A DNA stretch of 64,000 nt. It comes from Corynebacterium stercoris (GTDB lineage: Bacteria; Actinomycetota; Actinomycetes; Mycobacteriales; Mycobacteriaceae). This document shows, in pieces, positions 16,617 to 24,601 of the stretch; within the stretch, counting starts at the first letter, position 1; the number at the start of each line of letters is the position of its first letter. The stretch is taken from assembly GCF_024160105.1 (NCBI RefSeq), contig NZ_JAMFTQ010000001.1, positions 248,001 through 312,000 of the forward strand. Direction: 5' to 3'. The translations under genes and the position numbers were made by a program. Under the pieces are notes generated by a model that saw only the letters and a program-made list of their open reading frames with translations, was not told the DNA's origin and made no database searches.

Positions 16617-18644
16617 ATGAAAAAACGTTACCTCCGTGTCGTGCTAGCCGCCCCGCTGCTGGCGGGCAGTGCCGCGCTCGCCGCAGCGCCCGTGACCATG
16701 GCGTTTGCCGCCCCCGACGTGCAGCTGCACGCCCAGGCGACGACCATGACCGGCCCGCGCCTGTTTACCCAGCCCGTGACCGATGACGCCGGCGTGCTCT
16801 CCCCCGGCGACGTCTCCCGCATCGAGTCCGCGCTGCAGCAGGTCAGCGCCGAGCAGGGCAAGACGCTGCGCGTGGTGTTCATCGATTCCTTCGGCGGCAT
16901 CTCGCCCGAGACGTGGGCGCAGCAGGCCGTGGACGCGAACGGCGCGAACACGGCGGTGCTGGTCATCTCCCCGAATGAGAGCGCCTACTACGTGGATGCG
17001 GGCGACCAGTGGACGCAGTCCCAGGTTGACCGCATGAATGATGCCGCGTACGGGCACCTGACAGAGCGGGATTGGGCCGGTGCGGCAGTCGCTGCGGCCG
17101 AGTCCCTGAGCGGCGGCGGTGCAGGTGGTGCGGGTGGCGCCGGCGGCGACGGCTCCGGCGCCGGTTGGGTGGCCGGCGGCCTCGGTGTTGCGGCGCTTGC
17201 GGGCGGCGGCCTCTACGCCGCGTCGCGCCGCAACACCAAGACCACGCAGGCGAAGCAGCTGGAGAGCGCAAAGGCGCTGGACCCGGCCGACACCGATTCG
17301 CTCGGCCGCCTGCCCACGCCCACCCTCGAGCAGGTTGCGCGCGACGCACTCGTCTCCGCCGACGAGTCCATTACGCAAGGCAAGGAGGAGCTCCGCTTGG
17401 CGACGGCGGAGTTCGGACCCGATCGCGTCCGCCCCTTCACCTCCGCGATGAACACGGCGACGTCGACGCTGCAGCGGGCGTTCACGACGCACCAGAAGCT
17501 GTACGACGCGATTCCGGAGACCGAGCCGGAGAAGCGCGCGATGCTGGTGGACATCATCTCCTCCTCCGGCCAGGCCGAGCAAGCGCTGCGCGACAAGACG
17601 AACGAGTTCAACGAGCTGCGCGGCGTACTCATGCGCGCGCCTGAAGAGGTGGACAAGGTGCGCCAGCGCACCATCGACATCCGCGCCCGCCTCGAGCCCG
17701 CGCAGCAGACCCTCACCGATCTGCAAAGCCGCTACTCCGCGGAAATGCTGCAGTCCATCGCCGAGAACGTGGACATCGCCTCCGAGTCCCTCAACGAGGC
17801 CGAGAAGCACCTCGACGAGGCCAGCTCCATTGCCAAGCAGCCGGCTGGCCGCCAGGGCGCGCTCATCGACATTCTCGCGAGCGCGGCACGCGCCGTGGAC
17901 ATCTCCGACAAGAACCTCGCCGCCATCGAGCACGCCGAGGACAACATCCGCACCGCGCAGGCGAACCTGCCGGCGCTGATCAAGGAGATCAACGACGAGC
18001 TCCGCGAGATCGAGCAGGTCAAGGCAGCGACCCAGCAGGGCGCGCGGATCGACGTCCGCGCCCTCGACGAGATCGCAGCCGGCGCCCGCCAGGCGCTCGC
18101 TGGCGTCGACGCACGCAAGGACAGCGACCCGCTCGCCCTATACACCGACCTTTCCGACGTAGATGCCCGCATCGACCAACAGCTCGCCCTGGCGAAGGGC
18201 GCGGCCGGCGACCAATCCCGCGCGCTGCAGCTCTTCGACCAGCAGATGCAGGTCGCAGCGGCGCAGATCCAGGGTGCGGAGGATCTCATCCGCTCCCGCG
18301 GCCGCATCATTGGCTCCCACGCGCGCACGCTGCTCGCCCAGGCGAAGCGCCAGTACGCGCAGGCCCACCAGCTGCGCGTACGCGACACCCGCGCGGCGAT
18401 CGATTACGCCCGCGCCGCGACGGACACCGCGCGCCGCGCCGCCAAGGCTGCGAGCGACGACATCGACCGCTACCGCGCAGCGCAGAACCGCCAGACGGCC
18501 AACTCGATGGCGCAGGCAGTGCTCTGGGGCTCCATCCTCAGCGGTGGCGGCGGTTACCGCGGCGGCTCCATGGGCGGCGGCGGTTTCGGCGGCGGTGGTG
18601 GCTTCTCCGGCGGCGGCCCGATCGGCCGCGGCGGCACCTTCTAG
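16617..18644 (+). CDS. TPM-domain exported membrane protein with long coiled coil
   Basis: 675 residues. Signal peptide (MKKRYLR plus hydrophobic core, A-F-A-A cleavage near residue 32). A TPM domain follows (about residues 50-165; starts FTQPVTDDAGVLSP, has VLVISPNESAYYVDAGDQW), facing the cell exterior. After a Gly/Ala-rich linker and one transmembrane span (about 180-200, AGWVAGGLGVAALAGGGLYAA) comes ~400 residues of highly charged helix, probably coiled coil, and a Gly-rich C-terminus. The arrangement matches M. tuberculosis Rv2345, also next to dgt. TPM domains are linked to membrane-protein quality control or photosystem assembly elsewhere; the role here is unknown. Confidence 0.8.
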   Translation: MKKRYLRVVLAAPLLAGSAALAAAPVTMAFAAPDVQLHAQATTMTGPRLFTQPVTDDAGVLSPGDVSRIESALQQVSAEQGKTLRVVFIDSFGGISPETWAQQAVDANGANTAVLVISPNESAYYVDAGDQWTQSQVDRMNDAAYGHLTERDWAGAAVAAAESLSGGGAGGAGGAGGDGSGAGWVAGGLGVAALAGGGLYAASRRNTKTTQAKQLESAKALDPADTDSLGRLPTPTLEQVARDALVSADESITQGKEELRLATAEFGPDRVRPFTSAMNTATSTLQRAFTTHQKLYDAIPETEPEKRAMLVDIISSSGQAEQALRDKTNEFNELRGVLMRAPEEVDKVRQRTIDIRARLEPAQQTLTDLQSRYSAEMLQSIAENVDIASESLNEAEKHLDEASSIAKQPAGRQGALIDILASAARAVDISDKNLAAIEHAEDNIRTAQANLPALIKEINDELREIEQVKAATQQGARIDVRALDEIAAGARQALAGVDARKDSDPLALYTDLSDVDARIDQQLALAKGAAGDQSRALQLFDQQMQVAAAQIQGAEDLIRSRGRIIGSHARTLLAQAKRQYAQAHQLRVRDTRAAIDYARAATDTARRAAKAASDDIDRYRAAQNRQTANSMAQAVLWGSILSGGGGYRGGSMGGGGFGGGGGFSGGGPIGRGGTF

Positions 18645-18647
18645 CGT

Positions 18648-19064
18648 TTAGTACAAGGTGCGCCGCACTGGCGCATCAACGTACGTCAGCGCCCAGGAGA
18701 TGAAGGCGAGATCCAGCGTGAGCTCGCCTTCCGGGGCGACTACGAGATCGCCGTTCGGCAGGCCGATCGTGCTGGCCACGAGCGCACCGGTCTCGTCGGT
18801 GATTGCGCGGCGCTTCTCCAGGAAGCCAGCCCCAGTGCGGCGCGCCTGGTAGCTGCGGCCGCCGCAGATCGCTTCGTAGCGGGTGACGGTGATGCTCCGC
18901 TTTACCAGGCGGTAGGCGGTGCCGTCAGCGTCGACTGCGCGCACATCCGACGGTGTGTCGGACACAAACCGCAGCACATGCGTGCCGACGTGCAGCTGCC
19001 CGGTCTCCTCGTCGAAGAAGGTGGCCGGGGAAGCGTCGGCAAGCGTTGCGCCCTGCCAAATCAC
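18648..19064 (-). CDS. Protein of unknown function
   Basis: 138 residues, soluble, mostly beta-strand by pattern, no signal peptide and no motif I recognise. GTG 19064 overlaps the stop of the upstream 168-aa gene (GTGA, 4 bp), so the two form a coupled pair. Its own stop is 3 bp from the convergent TPM gene stop. Short stretches such as TDETGALVAST recall LURP-one/tubby-like beta domains, but this is weak. Confidence 0.6.
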   Translation of the reverse strand: MIWQGATLADASPATFFDEETGQLHVGTHVLRFVSDTPSDVRAVDADGTAYRLVKRSITVTRYEAICGGRSYQARRTGAGFLEKRRAITDETGALVASTIGLPNGDLVVAPEGELTLDLAFISWALTYVDAPVRRTLY

Positions 19065-19567
19065 AGCAGGTACACCGCGACGACGACGATGGAGCTCAGC
19101 ACCAGCAGCGCAATCAGCGGCGTCGCGGAAGCGACTTGGCGCGCCTCCAGGATCTCACGCGAGATCCACGCGAGGCCTGCGACATCGGTGGGCGGCAGAT
19201 CGGTCTCGCCCTCGAACTCCAGAATGGCCTTGCGCACGCCGGAGTTCTCGCGGGTGAACTGGCCCACCTTGTTGCCGTAGGCATCGTCGATGATCCAGTT
19301 CTTCGAGGTCTCCCCCACCATGATGTACTGGCGGCCCTCGATGTCCACGCGGACCTGATCGCCGCGGCGCAGCGGGTCGTGGGCGCGCACAATCTCCTCG
19401 CCGCCGCGCGAAGCCACCGCGCCTGACTCGGGGGAAGTGGTGAGGTCCCAGATCTCCCCGTTCACGCTGGCGCGGTCGTGCTGGAATACGCCCAGCACCT
19501 CCGGCCCCGCCTCGGCGAGGAGCTTCAGGTTCTGCTTGTCGGAGCGGTCCCAGCTCACGTAGTGCAT
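19061..19567 (-). CDS. Tail-anchored protein of unknown function
   Basis: 168 residues. A soluble N-terminal beta-rich domain (with RVDIEGRQYIMVGETSKNW and IDDAYGNKVGQF, again faintly LURP-one-like) is followed by one C-terminal hydrophobic segment (about residues 148-168, TPLIALLVLSSIVVVAVYLL) ending the protein. The soluble part probably faces the cytoplasm, tethered by its tail. It lies 13 bp downstream of glyS and is coupled to the 138-aa gene. Confidence 0.6.
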   Translation of the reverse strand: MHYVSWDRSDKQNLKLLAEAGPEVLGVFQHDRASVNGEIWDLTTSPESGAVASRGGEEIVRAHDPLRRGDQVRVDIEGRQYIMVGETSKNWIIDDAYGNKVGQFTRENSGVRKAILEFEGETDLPPTDVAGLAWISREILEARQVASATPLIALLVLSSIVVVAVYLL

Positions 19568-19580
19568 CGCGGCGGGCCTC

Positions 19581-20963
19581 CTAGCAGCCGATGAGGCGGG
19601 CGGCGAGGTAGGACTCGAGCTCTGCCAGCGGCACGCGTTCCTGCTCCATGGTGTCGCGCTCGCGCACGGTCACGGCCTGGTCCTCGAGCGTGTCGAAGTC
19701 GTAGGTGACACAGAACGGGGTGCCAATCTCGTCCTGGCGGCGGTAGCGGCGGCCGATGGCGCCGGACGTGTCGTAATCGACGTTCCAGTGCTGGCGCAAC
19801 GCATCTGCGAGCTCCTCCGCCGGGCCGGAGAGCTCCGGCTTCTTCGACAGCGGCAGCACCGCGACCTTGACCGGCGCCAGGCGGCGGTCGAGACGCAGCA
19901 CGACGCGGGTGTCGGTGCCGCCCTTGGTGTTCGGTGCCTCTTCCTCGTCGTACGCGTCGATGAGGAACGCCATCATCGCGCGGCCGAGGCCGGCAGCCGG
20001 CTCGATGCAGTAGGGAATCCAGCGCTCGTTGTTCTCCTGGTCGAAGTAGGAGAGGTCCTCGCCGGATGCCTCGGCGTGCGTCTTCAGGTCGTAATCGGTG
20101 CGGTTGGCAACGCCCTCGAGCTCGCCCCACTTGGAGCCGGTGAAACCGAAGGCGTACTCGATGTCCACGGTGCGCTTGGAGTAGTGGCTCAGCTTCTCCT
20201 GCGGGTGCTCGTAGAGGCGCAGGTTCTCCGGGTCAATGCCCAAGTCGACGTACCACTGGAAGCGGTTGTCGATCCAGTACTGGTGCCACTCTTCATCGGT
20301 GCCCGGCTTGACGAAGAACTCCATCTCCATCTGCTCGAACTCGCGGGTGCGGAAGATGAAGTTGCCCGGGGTGATTTCGTTGCGGAAGGACTTGCCGATG
20401 TTCGCGATGCCGAACGGGGGCTTCATGCGTGCCGACGTCATCACATTCTTGAAGTTGACGAAGATGCCCTGCGCAGTCTCCGGGCGCAGGTAGTGCAGGC
20501 CCTCCTCATCGTCGACCGGGCCCAGGTACGTCTTCATCAGGCCGGAGAACGCCTTCGGCTCGGTCCAGCTACCCGGCTGGCCGGTCTCCGGGTCCGGGAT
20601 GTCGGCCAGGCCGTTTGCCGGCGGGTGGCCGTGCTTCTCCTCGTACGCCTCGAGCAGGTGGTCTGCGCGGTAGCGCTTGTGGGTGTGCAGGGACTCCACC
20701 AGCGGGTCGGTGAAGACCTCGACATGGCCGGAGGCAACCCACACCTGGCGCGGCAGAATGATGGAGGTGTCAACTCCAACCGTGTCGCGCCGGGACTGCA
20801 CCATGTGGCGCCACCACTGGCGCTTGAGGTTCTCCTTCAGCTCAACACCCAGCGGGCCGTAATCCCATGCGGAGCGGGTGCCGCCGTAGATCTCGCCGGC
20901 GGGGTACACAAGGCCGCGGCGCTTGCACAGGTTGACGACGGTGTCGATGGAATTGGCGGGCAT
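19581..20963 (-). CDS. glyS: Glycyl-tRNA synthetase (single-chain, class II)
   Basis: 460 residues, full length for the alpha2-type enzyme. Class II motifs: motif 1 region [17 protein letters not shown], motif 2 [25 protein letters not shown], motif 3 [10 protein letters not shown], and a C-terminal anticodon-binding domain ([10 protein letters not shown] onward). Charges tRNA-Gly. ATG 20963 has GGGAGG 9 nt upstream. Leader is short; I see no T-box. Divergent from smtB, as in M. tuberculosis Rv2357c/Rv2358. Confidence 0.97.
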   Translation of the reverse strand: MPANSIDTVVNLCKRRGLVYPAGEIYGGTRSAWDYGPLGVELKENLKRQWWRHMVQSRRDTVGVDTSIILPRQVWVASGHVEVFTDPLVESLHTHKRYRADHLLEAYEEKHGHPPANGLADIPDPETGQPGSWTEPKAFSGLMKTYLGPVDDEEGLHYLRPETAQGIFVNFKNVMTSARMKPPFGIANIGKSFRNEITPGNFIFRTREFEQMEMEFFVKPGTDEEWHQYWIDNRFQWYVDLGIDPENLRLYEHPQEKLSHYSKRTVDIEYAFGFTGSKWGELEGVANRTDYDLKTHAEASGEDLSYFDQENNERWIPYCIEPAAGLGRAMMAFLIDAYDEEEAPNTKGGTDTRVVLRLDRRLAPVKVAVLPLSKKPELSGPAEELADALRQHWNVDYDTSGAIGRRYRRQDEIGTPFCVTYDFDTLEDQAVTVRERDTMEQERVPLAELESYLAARLIGC

Positions 20964-20997
20964 GTGGGTGGAGCCTCCCTAAAAACGGCGAGCAGAA

Positions 20998-21016
20998 CAC
21001 TAACGACGCTTTAGTG
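20998..21016. promoter_or_regulatory. Inverted repeat in the glyS-smtB promoter region
   Basis: CACTAA / TTAGTG with a 7-nt spacer. The right arm overlaps a minus-strand -10-like TACACT (21013-21018) suitable for glyS. May be an operator or coincidence. Confidence 0.3.
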
Positions 21017-21060
21017 TAGCGAACGCGGTTTCCTCCCGGGCAGGGGCCGGTTGCGCTAAA

Positions 21061-21084
21061 GTAGTCGCCGACTACCTGCAGGTA
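21061..21084. promoter_or_regulatory. Two adjoining palindromes upstream of smtB-zur
   Basis: GTAGTCGCCGACTAC (21061-21075, perfect 15-bp palindrome around one base) runs into TACCTGCAGGTA (21073-21084, perfect 12-bp palindrome). They overlap a -10-like TAAAGT (21057-21062) and end 28 bp before ATG 21112. Likely operator for the smtB product itself or for Zur. Confidence 0.45.
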
Positions 21085-21111
21085 CCCGAGGGATGAGTAA
21101 GGGAGAAGCGC

Positions 21112-21564
21112 ATGCGCGACGCCAACCCGCTGGCGCCCCGCGATCTCGCGCGCACTGCGAAGCTGATGAGCGCCCTCGACTCGGAACTGCGGCTGCAGAT
21201 TCTCCTCATGCTCGACGAGAAGGATTTCGTCGTCCACGAAATGGTCAAGCGCCTCGACAAATCCCAGCCGCTGATATCCCAGCACCTCCGGGTGCTCAAG
21301 TCTGCTGGTCTCGTTGTGTCCCGGCGCGACGGGCGCGAGGTCATCTACTCACTCGTGCAGCCCGCGGTGGTCGACGTGATCAACGACATCGCGGCGATCG
21401 CGGCCGAGGATGAGCTGTCCCTGAGGCGCAGGCTGAAGCGGGCGTCGGCAAGCACTGAGCCCCGCTCAGGCTCGGGCGCGGCAATCGTCTCGCCCAACGT
21501 GGAAATCCGCCCCGATGAGGACCAGGGCCTCGTGCCGCACACCCCCCGCCCGCGGAGGGACTAG
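21112..21564 (+). CDS. ArsR/SmtB-family zinc-responsive repressor
   Basis: 150 residues. Winged helix-turn-helix of the ArsR/SmtB type (residues ~15-95): SELRLQILLMLDEKDF, recognition helix SQPLISQHLRVLKSAGLV, wing RRDGREVIYSL. The C-terminal ~50 residues are an unstructured extension. In M. tuberculosis the equivalent gene (Rv2358) precedes furB/zur and represses the pair when zinc is low; the same pairing here supports zinc sensing, though metal ligands cannot be assigned with certainty. ATG 21112 with GGGAGAAG upstream. Confidence 0.85.
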   Translation: MRDANPLAPRDLARTAKLMSALDSELRLQILLMLDEKDFVVHEMVKRLDKSQPLISQHLRVLKSAGLVVSRRDGREVIYSLVQPAVVDVINDIAAIAAEDELSLRRRLKRASASTEPRSGSGAAIVSPNVEIRPDEDQGLVPHTPRPRRD

Positions 21565-21576
21565 CCGCGGGGGCGG

Positions 21577-21582
21577 TACGCT
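21577..21582 (+). promoter_or_regulatory. Possible -10 of zur
   Basis: TACGCT, 8 nt before ATG 21591, allowing zur expression independent of smtB; overlaps the alternative TTG start at 21582, which I reject. Confidence 0.35.
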
Positions 21583-21590
21583 TGACCTCT

Positions 21591-22034
21591 ATGTCCCCCC
21601 AGTCCCAGCAGCGTCCTCAGCGCCAGCCGATTCCGAAGCTGGGTCCCCGCATGACCCGCCAGCGTACGGCCGTGGTGGAGACGCTGCGCGACATCGACAA
21701 GTTCGCGTCCGCGAAGGTGATCCACCGGGCGTTGGAGGACCGCGGCGAGAAGGTGGGTCTGACCACGGTGTACCGCACGTTGCAATCGCTCTCCGATATC
21801 GATGCCGTGGACGTGCTGCAGACGCCGGACGGGGAAACTCTGTACCGCTATTGCCTCACCGACCACCATCACCACCACCTCGTGTGCACTAAGTGCGGGC
21901 GCAGCGAGGAGGTCGAGGGAGGCCCGATTGAGAAGTGGGCCGAGCTGGTGGCGGCGCGCTACGGCTACGAGCTGGTCGCGCACGATGCCGAGGTGTACGG
22001 CATCTGCCGCGCGTGCCAGGCCGCGTCCGCGTGA
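21591..22034 (+). CDS. zur: Fur-family zinc uptake regulator
   Basis: 147 residues. Fur fold: DNA-binding part with PRMTRQRTAVVETLRDIDKFASA and the recognition helix region GLTTVYRTLQSLSDI, then the metal-rich dimerisation part with HHHHHLVCTKCGRSEEVEG and a C-terminal CRACQ. The two CxxC pairs form the structural zinc site and the His run belongs to the regulatory site. The smtB neighbour marks it as Zur (FurB) rather than iron Fur. It represses zinc uptake genes when zinc is sufficient. Start ATG 21591. Confidence 0.92.
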   Translation: MSPQSQQRPQRQPIPKLGPRMTRQRTAVVETLRDIDKFASAKVIHRALEDRGEKVGLTTVYRTLQSLSDIDAVDVLQTPDGETLYRYCLTDHHHHHLVCTKCGRSEEVEGGPIEKWAELVAARYGYELVAHDAEVYGICRACQAASA

Positions 22035-22043
22035 CGACGGCAG

Positions 22044-22805
22044 CTATTTCGCGAACTTGTCCACGGCACCGCCGAAGCGGCGGTCCCGCTTGGCGTATTC
22101 CAGCACGGCGTCGTACATGTGCTGGCGCGTGAAGTCCGGGAACAGTGTGTCCTGGTACACCATCTCCGCGTAGGCCGACTGCCAGAGCAGGAAGTTCGAT
22201 GTGCGCTTCTCACCCGACGGCCGCAGGAACAGATCCACGTCCGGCATGTCGGGGCGGTACAGGTAGCGGGTGAGGGTTTGCTCGGTGACCTCGTCGGGGC
22301 GGATGCGGCCTTCGGCGGCATCAGCGGCGAGGGCGCGGCAGGCGTCGACAAGCTCGGCCCTGCCACCGTAATTGATGCACATCGCGAGGGTGACGCCGGT
22401 GTTGGCGCGCGTCAGCTCCTCGGCGGCCTCGAGCTCGCGCAGCACGCTGCGCCACAGGCGGGGGCGGCGGCCGGCCCACACGATGCGCACGTTCTTCTCG
22501 TGCAGCTCGTCGCGGTGGCGGCGCAGCACGTCGCGGGAGAAGCCCATGAGGAAGCGCACCTCCGAGTGGGAGCGCCGCCAATTCTCCGTCGAGAACGCGT
22601 AGGCGGAGAGCCACTCCACCCCGCCAAGGGCGATGCAGGCGTCCACGCAGTCCATGAGCACCGATTCGCCGCGGCGGTGGCCTTCGGTGCGCGGCAGCCC
22701 GCGTTCCTGCGCCCACCGCCCGTTGCCGTCCATGACCAGCGCGATGTGGCGCGGGATGAACTCCGGATCGATCTGCGGGGGGCTCGGCTGGGTGGGCTCG
22801 GTCAT
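22044..22805 (-). CDS. uppS: Isoprenyl (decaprenyl/undecaprenyl) diphosphate synthase
   Basis: 253 residues, cis-prenyltransferase. Motifs: [13 protein letters not shown] with the catalytic Asp, AFSTENWRR, and the closing [28 protein letters not shown]. Builds the C50/C55 lipid carrier for cell-wall polymers. ATG 22805 is 6 nt from a CATAAT -10 element (22812-22817) that overlaps the recO stop. Convergent with zur. Confidence 0.95.
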   Translation of the reverse strand: MTEPTQPSPPQIDPEFIPRHIALVMDGNGRWAQERGLPRTEGHRRGESVLMDCVDACIALGGVEWLSAYAFSTENWRRSHSEVRFLMGFSRDVLRRHRDELHEKNVRIVWAGRRPRLWRSVLRELEAAEELTRANTGVTLAMCINYGGRAELVDACRALAADAAEGRIRPDEVTEQTLTRYLYRPDMPDVDLFLRPSGEKRTSNFLLWQSAYAEMVYQDTLFPDFTRQHMYDAVLEYAKRDRRFGGAVDKFAK

Positions 22806-22811
22806 TGCCTC

Positions 22812-22817
22812 ATTATG
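22812..22817 (-). promoter_or_regulatory. -10 element of uppS
   Basis: CATAAT on the minus strand, 6 nt before ATG 22805, at the end of recO. Confidence 0.4.
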
Positions 22818-23538
22818 CCTGTTCCATGATGCGCAGCGAGGTCACGCCGGACTCCAGGTTGAACTGCAGGTGGGCGGCAGTCACGCGGTGCACTTGGCCG
22901 ACGTGCTCGGCTTGCGCCGCATGCCCGTTCTGGAGCAGCCACATGGTGTGCAGCGCCTCAGGGTCGATGTCGAAGGAACCGGGCGGGCGGCAGTTGGTGC
23001 ACACCGCGCCGCCGACCGCCGGGTTGAACGCCTTGTGGGGACCTGGGGCCGCGCAATTGGCGCAGTTGAACAGGCTCAAGCCCCACCCGGCGTGCTCGGT
23101 GGCTTGGAGGATGAACGCGTCGAGCACCATGGTCGGATGCTCGCCGGCGCGCAGGCGCTCCAGGGCGGCGGCGACGAGGTCGAAGAGCACCGGATCCGCC
23201 TCCTCGAACGCGAGCTTCTCCGCCGTTTCCATCACCGCGCAGGCGGCGGTGTAGCGGTCGAAGTCGTCCACAATCTGGTGGCCGAAGTACGCGACCGTGT
23301 CGGCGCCAGTGATCGTCGCGAGTTTGCTGTGGTCCCGCCCCGGGTACACCTGCACGTTGATATCCACGAAGGGCTGGAGGCGCGACCCGAAGCGGGACTT
23401 GGCCTTGCGCACGCCTTTGGCCACGCCGCGGACCAGCCCGTGCTCGCGCGTGAGTAGCACCACCACGCGGTCCGCCTCGGCGAAATCGTAGGTGCGGACC
23501 ACAAACGCGCGGTCGCGCCAGGAGGGCCTAGAAGCCAA
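22813..23538 (-). CDS. recO: DNA repair protein RecO
   Basis: 241 residues. N-terminal OB fold starting [23 protein letters not shown], central helices, and a zinc finger with CANCA ... CTNC. It works with RecR/RecF to load RecA on gapped DNA. The best start is TTG 23538, which overlaps era by 11 bp and gives the family N-terminus; GTG 23502 would cut off the first strand. Sits between era and uppS as in mycobacteria. Confidence 0.9.
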   Translation of the reverse strand: MASRPSWRDRAFVVRTYDFAEADRVVVLLTREHGLVRGVAKGVRKAKSRFGSRLQPFVDINVQVYPGRDHSKLATITGADTVAYFGHQIVDDFDRYTAACAVMETAEKLAFEEADPVLFDLVAAALERLRAGEHPTMVLDAFILQATEHAGWGLSLFNCANCAAPGPHKAFNPAVGGAVCTNCRPPGSFDIDPEALHTMWLLQNGHAAQAEHVGQVHRVTAAHLQFNLESGVTSLRIMEQA

Positions 23539-24517
23539 GGCGGCCGAGCGCCTTCGGGTCGGACTGCCAGTTCTTGAGCACCTTGATGCGCAGATCCAGG
23601 TACACGTTGCGGCCCAGAAGCTCCACAATCTGGCGGCGCGCGCGGTGGGTGATGCCGCTCAGGCGGCGCCCGTCCGGGCCTTCGATGATGCGCTTCTGGC
23701 CGGGGCGCTCGAGGTAGATCACGGCGTAGATCATGAGGCGCTCCGGGTTGTCCGGATCCTCGTGCATCTCGTCGATCTGCACGGCCACGGAGTGCGGCAG
23801 CTCCTCGCGCAGGCCCTGGAGTGCCTCCTCGCGGATCAGCTCCGCAATGCGGGTTTCCAAGTCCTCGTCCGTGACGTCGCCCTCCGGGTAGAAGCGCGGG
23901 CCCTCCGGCAGCTGGCTCACCAGCACGTCAAGCAGCACGTCGAGCTGCACCTGCGCGGTGGCGGACACGGGCACGACCTCGCTGTCTTCGCCCAGCAGCT
24001 CGTGGAGTTCGATGAGGCGCTCCCCCACCACGTCGCGCGGCACCTTGTCCAGCTTGGTCACAATGCCCACGATCGGCGCGTTCGGCTTCACAGCGCGGAT
24101 CTGCTCGTAGATGAACTTGTCGCCGGGGCCGATTTTCTCGTCGGCGGGCACGGTGAACCCGATGACATCCACATCCGCGTAGGTGTCTTTGACCACGTCG
24201 TTGAGCCGCTCGCCGAGCAGCGTGCGCGGGCGGTGGATACCGGGCGTGTCGACGACAATCACCTGCGCGTCTTCGCGGTTGATAATGCCCCGGATCGGGT
24301 GGCGGGTGGTTTCCGGCTGGTCCGCCATGATCGCAATCTTCTCCCCCACCAGCGCGTTCGTGAGCGTCGACTTGCCCGTGTTCGGGCGCCCCACGAACCC
24401 GACGAACCCGGAACGGAAGCCCTCGGGCGTGTCGGTGAAGTTCGTGTAATCCGCGTTCGCGTCGGCCTCGGCGGGCAGGTCTTCGAAGTCGGGAAAGTCG
24501 GGGAAATTGTCGCTCAT
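23528..24517 (-). CDS. era: GTPase Era
   Basis: 329 residues. An acidic N-terminal extension of ~35 residues is followed by the GTPase: G1 GRPNTGKST, G3 DTPGIH, G4 TKLD, G5 SATAQ. A KH domain follows, with EGPDGRRL as the GxxG loop and a C-terminal [16 protein letters not shown]. Binds 16S rRNA during 30S maturation. ATG 24517 is 8 nt after TACCAT; the open frame continues upstream, opposite the GH3 gene, but has no homology. Confidence 0.95.
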   Translation of the reverse strand: MSDNFPDFPDFEDLPAEADANADYTNFTDTPEGFRSGFVGFVGRPNTGKSTLTNALVGEKIAIMADQPETTRHPIRGIINREDAQVIVVDTPGIHRPRTLLGERLNDVVKDTYADVDVIGFTVPADEKIGPGDKFIYEQIRAVKPNAPIVGIVTKLDKVPRDVVGERLIELHELLGEDSEVVPVSATAQVQLDVLLDVLVSQLPEGPRFYPEGDVTDEDLETRIAELIREEALQGLREELPHSVAVQIDEMHEDPDNPERLMIYAVIYLERPGQKRIIEGPDGRRLSGITHRARRQIVELLGRNVYLDLRIKVLKNWQSDPKALGRLGF

Positions 24518-24525
24518 ACAGGGCA

Positions 24526-24531
24526 ATGGTA
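24526..24531 (-). promoter_or_regulatory. -10 element of era
   Basis: TACCAT on the minus strand, 8 nt before ATG 24517; leaderless-type. Confidence 0.4.
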
Positions 24532-24560
24532 CCGTCCGCCGGCCGCGCCGGGCTCGCGCA

Positions 24561-24566
24561 TACACT
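24561..24566 (+). promoter_or_regulatory. Possible -10 of the GH3-like gene
   Basis: TACACT, about 36 nt before GTG 24602; the leader contains GGGAG at 24589-24593 as Shine-Dalgarno. Confidence 0.35.
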
Positions 24567-24601
24567 CGTGGCAAACGGTCGGGCAGACGGGAGCGTTGGT
24601 T

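Noticed and set aside
20964..21060. T-box riboswitch before glyS
   Set aside because: The leader is under 100 nt and lacks specifier loop and antiterminator bulge features.
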